Shown one piece after another: positions 31,671-35,616 of a stretch of DNA of 35,616 bases (positions are counted from its first letter, which is position 1; each line of letters begins with the position of its first letter). Source of the DNA: Persephonella sp. (GTDB lineage: Bacteria; Aquificota; Aquificia; Aquificales; Hydrogenothermaceae); NCBI GenBank assembly GCA_027084095.1, contig JALWLQ010000181.1:1-35616 (forward strand), in the 5' to 3' direction. The notes under the pieces were generated by a model, which did no database searches, was not told the origin of the DNA, and saw only the letters and a list, made by a program, of their open reading frames with translations. The position numbers and the translations under genes are program-made.

Positions 31671-32348
31671 CTACCTATTTTTTAATATTTTAAGGAATTC
31701 TGGATCCTGAGTATAATCCTTCGGTGTATGTCCAAACTTGTCTTTTATGTTAGGATCAGCACCTAATTTTATCAGGAGTTTAGCAACCTCCTTATGATTC
31801 CAAAATACAGATTCGTGAAGGGGTGTATCACCATCTTCATCTACAGCATTTACATTAGCTCCGTGTTCCACCAGGTATTTTACAACATCTACATGACCGT
31901 GTCTTGCTGCATAATGAAGTGGAGTTGAACCATTTTTTGTTCGTGCATTAATGTCAGCTCCATATTTTAAGAGAATTTTCACAGTGTTTAGATTACCCTG
32001 TCCAGCTGCAAGGTGTAGTGGGGTTTCCCAGTTATCATCTTTTGCATTGACATCAGCCCCATGCTTTATTAGGTACTCTACTATTTCAACATTCCCTTTA
32101 AATGCAGCCTCATGAAGTGGAGTCCATCCGATAGCATCTTTGCTGTTTACATCTGCTCCTTTCTGGATTAGTTCTTTTATTAATTTTATATTTCCTTCAG
32201 AAACAGCTCTGTTTAAAGGAGGCTTTCTTTCCTTTTTTTTGAGCCTTTCTTTTAGTTCTTCAATAGTTTTAGGCTTTTCGGCTGCTTTAAGGGAGGAGGG
32301 CAGTATAATAAGGGATAATAGTAAAAAAAAGATGCATAAAAATCTCAT
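31671..32348 (-). CDS. Exported ankyrin-repeat protein (about 6 repeats)
   Basis: A 225-residue preprotein with signal peptide MRFLCIFFLLLSLIILPSS and a charged helical spacer (TIEELKERLKKKERK). Five full ankyrin repeats and a C-terminal cap (GHTPKDYTQDPEFLKILKNR) complete it. It is the first gene of the three-gene ankyrin operon, with a GGGAGGAGGGG ribosome binding site. A TATAAT (minus strand) in the 90-base gap upstream could be its -10, but no good -35 accompanies it. Confidence 0.9.
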   Translation of the reverse strand: MRFLCIFFLLLSLIILPSSLKAAEKPKTIEELKERLKKKERKPPLNRAVSEGNIKLIKELIQKGADVNSKDAIGWTPLHEAAFKGNVEIVEYLIKHGADVNAKDDNWETPLHLAAGQGNLNTVKILLKYGADINARTKNGSTPLHYAARHGHVDVVKYLVEHGANVNAVDEDGDTPLHESVFWNHKEVAKLLIKLGADPNIKDKFGHTPKDYTQDPEFLKILKNR

Positions 32349-32438
32349 ATCCCCTCCTCCCTATAGTTTAATCCTCTATATTAAATTATACATCAATTTC
32401 CTAAATTATTCTTAATATTTAACTTTTTATAATCATAC

Positions 32439-33203
32439 TTAGAATATTTTTTTAGCAAATAAAATTGCAAAAATTAGAACTGCTGAGTTCAGGGCAAATC
32501 TGAACGGCTTTTGGGGAAGATAAGGGGATATTAAAGCTCCAAAAACAACCCCTATTATTCCACCCTGGAGAAGATACATCAGAATTTTTGTATCAACACC
32601 TCCAAATGAATAATGAATGCTGCCTGCAAAAATACTCAGAATAAAACCGTGAACTATATCTGTACCTACAATTTTTGAAGGGTTCATAGGGCACAGAGCT
32701 AAAAGAATTGAGGCAACAATGACACCTGCACCAATTGATGTAAAGCCTATATCAAAACCAACAATAAAGCCTATAACAGGTATAACGAAAGGCTTTGTTC
32801 TTATATCAAAATTTATTATTTTTTCATTTTTTGTAAACATTCTGTAGTAAGAAAAACTGCAGGAAGCAACAATCATAAACAGTATAAAAGAAGGAACTAC
32901 CTTTGAGGCTAAAGATGGGTTTAACTGAAAAAAATAATGGAATGAGTAGCTTCCAAGAAAAGCCCCCGGAATACTTCCTGCTGCAAGCAGGGTGGCAAGT
33001 CTTATACAGACCAGTCCCCTTTTAAGATAAACAACTGAAGCAAAGATTTTTGTAATCGCTGAAAAAAAGAGGCTGGTTCCCACCGCAGTTGCGATAGGAA
33101 CCCCCATGAGTAGAGTAAGGGCAGGTGTAGTTAACATTCCTCCTCCCACTCCTGATATACCTATAATTAAGCCTAATACTCCACCTAATAATATAAGTTC
33201 CAT
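32439..33203 (-). CDS. TauE/SafE-family membrane permease (sulfite/sulfur-anion exporter type)
   Basis: A 254-residue integral membrane protein, with about seven or eight hydrophobic helices. The duplicated family motif is visible as GLIIGISGVGGGMLTTPAL near the N-terminus and IVGFDIGFTSIGAGVIVASI in the middle. Proteins of this family move sulfite, sulfoacetate or other organic and inorganic sulfur anions. Its start codon follows the cysH stop immediately (TAAATG), so it is translationally coupled to APS reductase. Disposal of excess sulfite made by CysH is a reasonable role, inferred from context. Confidence 0.9.
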   Translation of the reverse strand: MELILLGGVLGLIIGISGVGGGMLTTPALTLLMGVPIATAVGTSLFFSAITKIFASVVYLKRGLVCIRLATLLAAGSIPGAFLGSYSFHYFFQLNPSLASKVVPSFILFMIVASCSFSYYRMFTKNEKIINFDIRTKPFVIPVIGFIVGFDIGFTSIGAGVIVASILLALCPMNPSKIVGTDIVHGFILSIFAGSIHYSFGGVDTKILMYLLQGGIIGVVFGALISPYLPQKPFRFALNSAVLIFAILFAKKIF

Positions 33204-33911
33204 TTATTCTTTTTGGGTAAATGTGTGTAATCCGCACTCCAATTTTCCTTTTCCAGCCCATCTACCAGCTCTTTCATCTTCTCCGTCTAAAACAGGTTTT
33301 GTACATGGAGCACAACCGATACTTAGATAGTTTTGGTCATAAAGAGGATTATAGGGGAGTTTATTTTCCTCTACATATTTCCACACATCTTTTCTTGTCC
33401 AGTCTGCTATCGGGTTAACTTTGAGTATTAGTTTTCCGTCTGGAAGTTTATGGGTCTCAACCTTGCCTATATTTGCCCTTGTTGGAGATTGGTCTCTTCT
33501 CATTCCTGTAATCCAGACATCAAGTTCTTTTAATACTCTTTTTAGGGGTTCAACCTTCCTGATTTCACAGCATTTGTCTGGGTCTTTTTCGTAAAGTTTC
33601 TCGCCATATATTCGCTCCTGTTCCTCAACAGATATAAGGGGTTTTATTATTTTCAGGTTTAAATTCCATTCTTTTTTAAGCTTTTCAACAAGCTGGTAAG
33701 TTTCTGGAAAATGGTAATCTGTATCAATAAAAATAATAAGGGCATCAGGTTTTATCTGTTTTATCATATGGATTATTGATACATCATCTGCACTGAATGA
33801 TGAGGTAAAACCTACATTCCTGAAGTTTTGGAAAATCCACTTTAAAAGTTCCTGTGCAGGTAGATTTTCAAAGTAGTCGCTTTTTTCCTTTACAAACTCT
33901 TTTGTAAACAT
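33204..33911 (-). CDS. cysH: Assimilatory adenylylsulfate (APS/PAPS) reductase
   Basis: A 235-residue enzyme that reduces (phospho)adenylylsulfate to sulfite. ATG 33911 is preferred because AAGGAGG lies five bases ahead; the longer start at 33932 overlaps the upstream gene. Seen are the nucleotide-binding FTSSFSADDVSIIHMI, the paired cysteines KCCEIRK and GCAPC that together ligate a [4Fe-4S] cluster in APS-type enzymes, the RRDQSPTR arginine loop, and the C-terminal ECGLH with the catalytic cysteine. The cluster cysteines favour APS over PAPS as substrate. It is co-transcribed with the TrpD2-like and TauE-like genes and faces sat, which makes APS. Confidence 0.94.
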   Translation of the reverse strand: MFTKEFVKEKSDYFENLPAQELLKWIFQNFRNVGFTSSFSADDVSIIHMIKQIKPDALIIFIDTDYHFPETYQLVEKLKKEWNLNLKIIKPLISVEEQERIYGEKLYEKDPDKCCEIRKVEPLKRVLKELDVWITGMRRDQSPTRANIGKVETHKLPDGKLILKVNPIADWTRKDVWKYVEENKLPYNPLYDQNYLSIGCAPCTKPVLDGEDERAGRWAGKGKLECGLHTFTQKE

Positions 33912-33921
33912 TTTTTCCTCC

Positions 33922-34935
33922 TTAAAGTTCATATATATTTTTGTAGTTCAGGTATTCTGAGTATCTCTGGATATTTTTTAACACCTGAAAGTAGTCGTAT
34001 TTCCTAAAAAGCTCTTTTGACAGTTCAAAGCCTTCCTGAATATCATTTACAGCATCTTTGAGATATAAAAGAAGTCCGCTGTTTATGTGTAGTAGAGGTT
34101 CATACTCAGGCAGTTTTTTACCTAAAAGAGCTTTTATAAAGTCTATATGCTCAGACAGTTCAAGTTTTTTATGTAAAAATGGTTTTCCACCCAATGCAGA
34201 TATGTCTATCTCTATTAATTCTTCTTTATCTCCAAAGATATAAATATTTGTTGAAGAAGTAATGTCAGGAAATCCTTCTCTCTCTTCAATTAGGGCAAAT
34301 CTTTTGTATCTTCCTTCTAAAAGTTTTTTATAAAAAAGAAGTTGTTTTTTGCTCTTTACTCCACCTACAGCATAGTTTGAGGATACAGGGTTGTGATACT
34401 TTTCAATATAATGGAAAATATCATTTATATTTAGTTCTGCTCTTATAGAATTTAATGCAGACACCTGGGGTAAAAAAAGTTTTCTATTAAAAAATCCAAT
34501 ATTTAAATTTTTTAGTATATCAGCACTATCATTATTTGAAATTGGTGCTATATTCAGGTAATCAAAAATATCTTTTGTTGTAGGAGTAGATAAATTTTCT
34601 CCATGAAAAACTGTTTTTATGCTGCTGTCTGGAAGAAGTGAAAGAATAATGCTGGCAGCTATCAAAAAGTAAGGAGAAAAATTTTTTCTTCTATAGGGGT
34701 AGGCTATTTCTATAGAGTTTCTCTCTTCATAGAATATTTCTTTATATTTATCAACTATTATTAATGCTTTTTTATAGGAAGCGGGAGATTTATTGTATTT
34801 CAGGCAGACAAGAGCCGCCGATATCCTTATATCAGAATAATTGCCATCCAATATGTTTTTAATTATCCCAGAAGTTCCAGAGCATAATCTTTTATTTTTT
34901 CTTCTTTTTTTTAACCTGTAAATAAAGTTTTCCAT
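33922..34935 (-). CDS. TrpD2-like (anthranilate phosphoribosyltransferase-fold) protein
   Basis: A 337-residue protein resembling the glycosyltransferase-3/TrpD2 (YbiB) family rather than true TrpD. The N-terminal helical domain (DGNYSDIRISAALVCLKYN) is followed by the alpha/beta domain with YRRKNFSPYFLIAASIIL, HGENLSTPTTKDIFDYLNI in place of the TrpD substrate loop, RKLFLPQVSAL and NPVSSNYAVGGVKSKKQLLF. Family members are related to nucleotide phosphorylases, and some bind nucleic acid; their role is unclear. It is the first gene of a sigma-54-type transcript leading into cysH and tauE, so a link to sulfur metabolism is likely though not understood. Confidence 0.78.
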   Translation of the reverse strand: MENFIYRLKKRRKNKRLCSGTSGIIKNILDGNYSDIRISAALVCLKYNKSPASYKKALIIVDKYKEIFYEERNSIEIAYPYRRKNFSPYFLIAASIILSLLPDSSIKTVFHGENLSTPTTKDIFDYLNIAPISNNDSADILKNLNIGFFNRKLFLPQVSALNSIRAELNINDIFHYIEKYHNPVSSNYAVGGVKSKKQLLFYKKLLEGRYKRFALIEEREGFPDITSSTNIYIFGDKEELIEIDISALGGKPFLHKKLELSEHIDFIKALLGKKLPEYEPLLHINSGLLLYLKDAVNDIQEGFELSKELFRKYDYFQVLKNIQRYSEYLNYKNIYEL

Positions 34936-34970
34936 ATCACTACCTCCTTTTGAGCTGCAGATTATTCAAA

Positions 34971-34986
34971 AGCAAACAGTGTGCCA
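34971..34986 (-). promoter_or_regulatory. Sigma-54 promoter of trpD2-like-cysH-tauE
   Basis: On the minus strand TGGCAC-N5-TTGCT matches the -24/-12 consensus exactly, with ten bases between GG (34985-34984) and GC (34973-34972). Transcription would start near 34960, leaving about 25 bases before ATG 34935 with its AAAGGAGGT ribosome binding site. Confidence 0.8.
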
Positions 34987-35054
34987 TTTTTATAAAGGGT
35001 TGAAAAATAAGGAAAATTGAAAAGGTGGTTCGCCTGTGTGGTTAAAAAATAAAC

Positions 35055-35082
35055 ATTTGTGGATTACCATTTGACCACAAAT
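35055..35082. promoter_or_regulatory. Inverted repeat, candidate enhancer-binding-protein site
   Basis: ATTTGTGG and CCACAAAT are perfect 8-base arms 12 bases apart. The centre is about 85 bases upstream of the predicted sat start and about 108 upstream of the predicted trpD2-like start, typical distances for an upstream activator sequence. A further TGTGTGG lies nearby at about 35035. The cognate regulator is unknown. Confidence 0.55.
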
Positions 35083-35127
35083 ATTCACGTCCTTAAAAAA
35101 AGCATTAATTTTCAGGAACTTAGGATT

Positions 35128-35143
35128 TGGCACATCTGTTGCT
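35128..35143 (+). promoter_or_regulatory. Sigma-54 promoter of sat
   Basis: TGGCAC-N5-TTGCT matches the -24/-12 consensus exactly, with ten bases between GG (35129-35130) and GC (35141-35142). Predicted start near 35154, just before the AAGGAGGT ribosome binding site at 35158-35165. Confidence 0.82.
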
Positions 35144-35171
35144 TAAGTTCTTTAAAAAAGGAGGTAAAAGA

Positions 35172-35616
35172 ATGATACAGCCCCACGGAGGAAAACTTAT
35201 AAAAAGAATTGCAGATAACGAAGAAAGGGATTTCATTCTGTCCCTTAATTTAAAAAGGATATACATAGAAAAAGATGAGGCGTTAGATGCGGAAAAAATA
35301 GCGATAGGTAGTTTTTCACCTCTTGAGGGCTTTATGGACAGGGAGGATTTAAAATCTGTCTGCAGTCATTTAAGCCTTAAAAATGGAATTGTTTGGTCTA
35401 TTCCTATTTTGCTCCAGATTGATGACCCCTCCCACTTAAAAATTGGTGAAAAGGTTTTGCTTGTGGACAAAACAGATAACAATCCTGTAGCTGTTATGGA
35501 CATATCAGACATATACAAACTGAACAAAAAAGAGATCGCCAACACAGTCTTTGGAACACTTGATGAGAACCATCCGGGGGTAAAAAGGCTTTTCTCAAAA
35601 GGGGACTACAGCATCG
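35172..35616 (+). CDS. sat: Sulfate adenylyltransferase (ATP sulfurylase), 3' truncated by window edge
   Basis: The first 148 codons of a Sat-type (homo-oligomeric) ATP sulfurylase, which makes APS from ATP and sulfate in assimilation, or works in reverse in some sulfur oxidisers. The opening MIQPHGGKLIKRI is highly typical. It is followed by the PUA-like N-terminal domain with AIGSFSPLEGFMDREDL, then IPILLQID. The catalytic QxRNPxH region lies beyond the window. Start ATG 35172 has an ideal AAGGAGGT site. It diverges from trpD2-like-cysH-tauE, with which it appears co-regulated. Confidence 0.95.
   Translation, partial: MIQPHGGKLIKRIADNEERDFILSLNLKRIYIEKDEALDAEKIAIGSFSPLEGFMDREDLKSVCSHLSLKNGIVWSIPILLQIDDPSHLKIGEKVLLVDKTDNNPVAVMDISDIYKLNKKEIANTVFGTLDENHPGVKRLFSKGDYSI

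Noticed and set aside
29498-32348. Ankyrin-gene DNA repeats as a tandem-repeat or recombination element
   Set aside because: The repetition follows the 33-residue protein repeat and has diverged at the DNA level, so it reflects protein architecture rather than a mobile or structural DNA element.

Overview
This AT-rich window carries Gram-negative chromosomal genes: lipid A synthesis, TatA, cytochrome c maturation System II and an outer-membrane barrel. An iron-sulfur fumarate-reductase-type subunit is paired with an HdrB-like protein, and sulfate activation genes lie at the right end. Together these suggest a thermophilic autotroph of the Aquificota, most likely Hydrogenothermaceae (Persephonella/Sulfurihydrogenibium type). 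The taxonomic call is inference; no rRNA is present.

Left region (1-8.2 kb), housekeeping. It holds a truncated archaemetzincin (minus strand), an frdB-like/HdrB-like pair, an operon of arsR, thioredoxin, lpxA and lpxI, two unknown genes, four tRNAs (Leu-CAA; then Lys-UUU, Glu-UUC, Val-GAC), a zinc-ribbon protein, and a minus-strand cluster of a YqiA-like hydrolase, a peroxiredoxin-like protein and tatA.

Centre (8.5-29.3 kb), the main interest. A fused CcsBA haem ligase gene is followed by a large cytochrome locus. A tetrahaem cytochrome gene lies at 11.9 kb. A ten-gene minus-strand operon (23.3 to 12.6 kb) encodes a second OmcE-like tetrahaem cytochrome, three NHL-propeller proteins, a third tetrahaem cytochrome, a parvulin, a SPOR-domain/beta-barrel protein, a 10-12 haem cytochrome whose N-terminus repeats the tetrahaem module, a small exported protein and a monohaem cytochrome. 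A divergent five-gene plus-strand operon (23.6-29.3 kb) encodes a soluble dodecahaem cytochrome, a NapC/NirT-type tetrahaem quinol dehydrogenase, a membrane-anchored dodecahaem cytochrome and two octahaem cytochromes with N-terminal beta domains. I count 64 canonical CXXCH motifs plus five non-canonical candidates. The simplest reading is a complete path from quinol through the periplasm and an outer-membrane barrel to extracellular, possibly filament-forming, cytochromes. That would be an extracellular electron transfer system not familiar to me from this phylum.

Right region (29.5-35.6 kb). Three tandem exported ankyrin-repeat proteins are followed by a sulfur-assimilation cluster: TauE-like transporter, APS/PAPS reductase and a TrpD2-like protein on the minus strand, with sulfate adenylyltransferase (truncated) diverging from them. 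The shared intergenic region has two near-perfect back-to-back sigma-54 promoters flanking one inverted repeat, suggesting co-regulation by an enhancer-binding protein.
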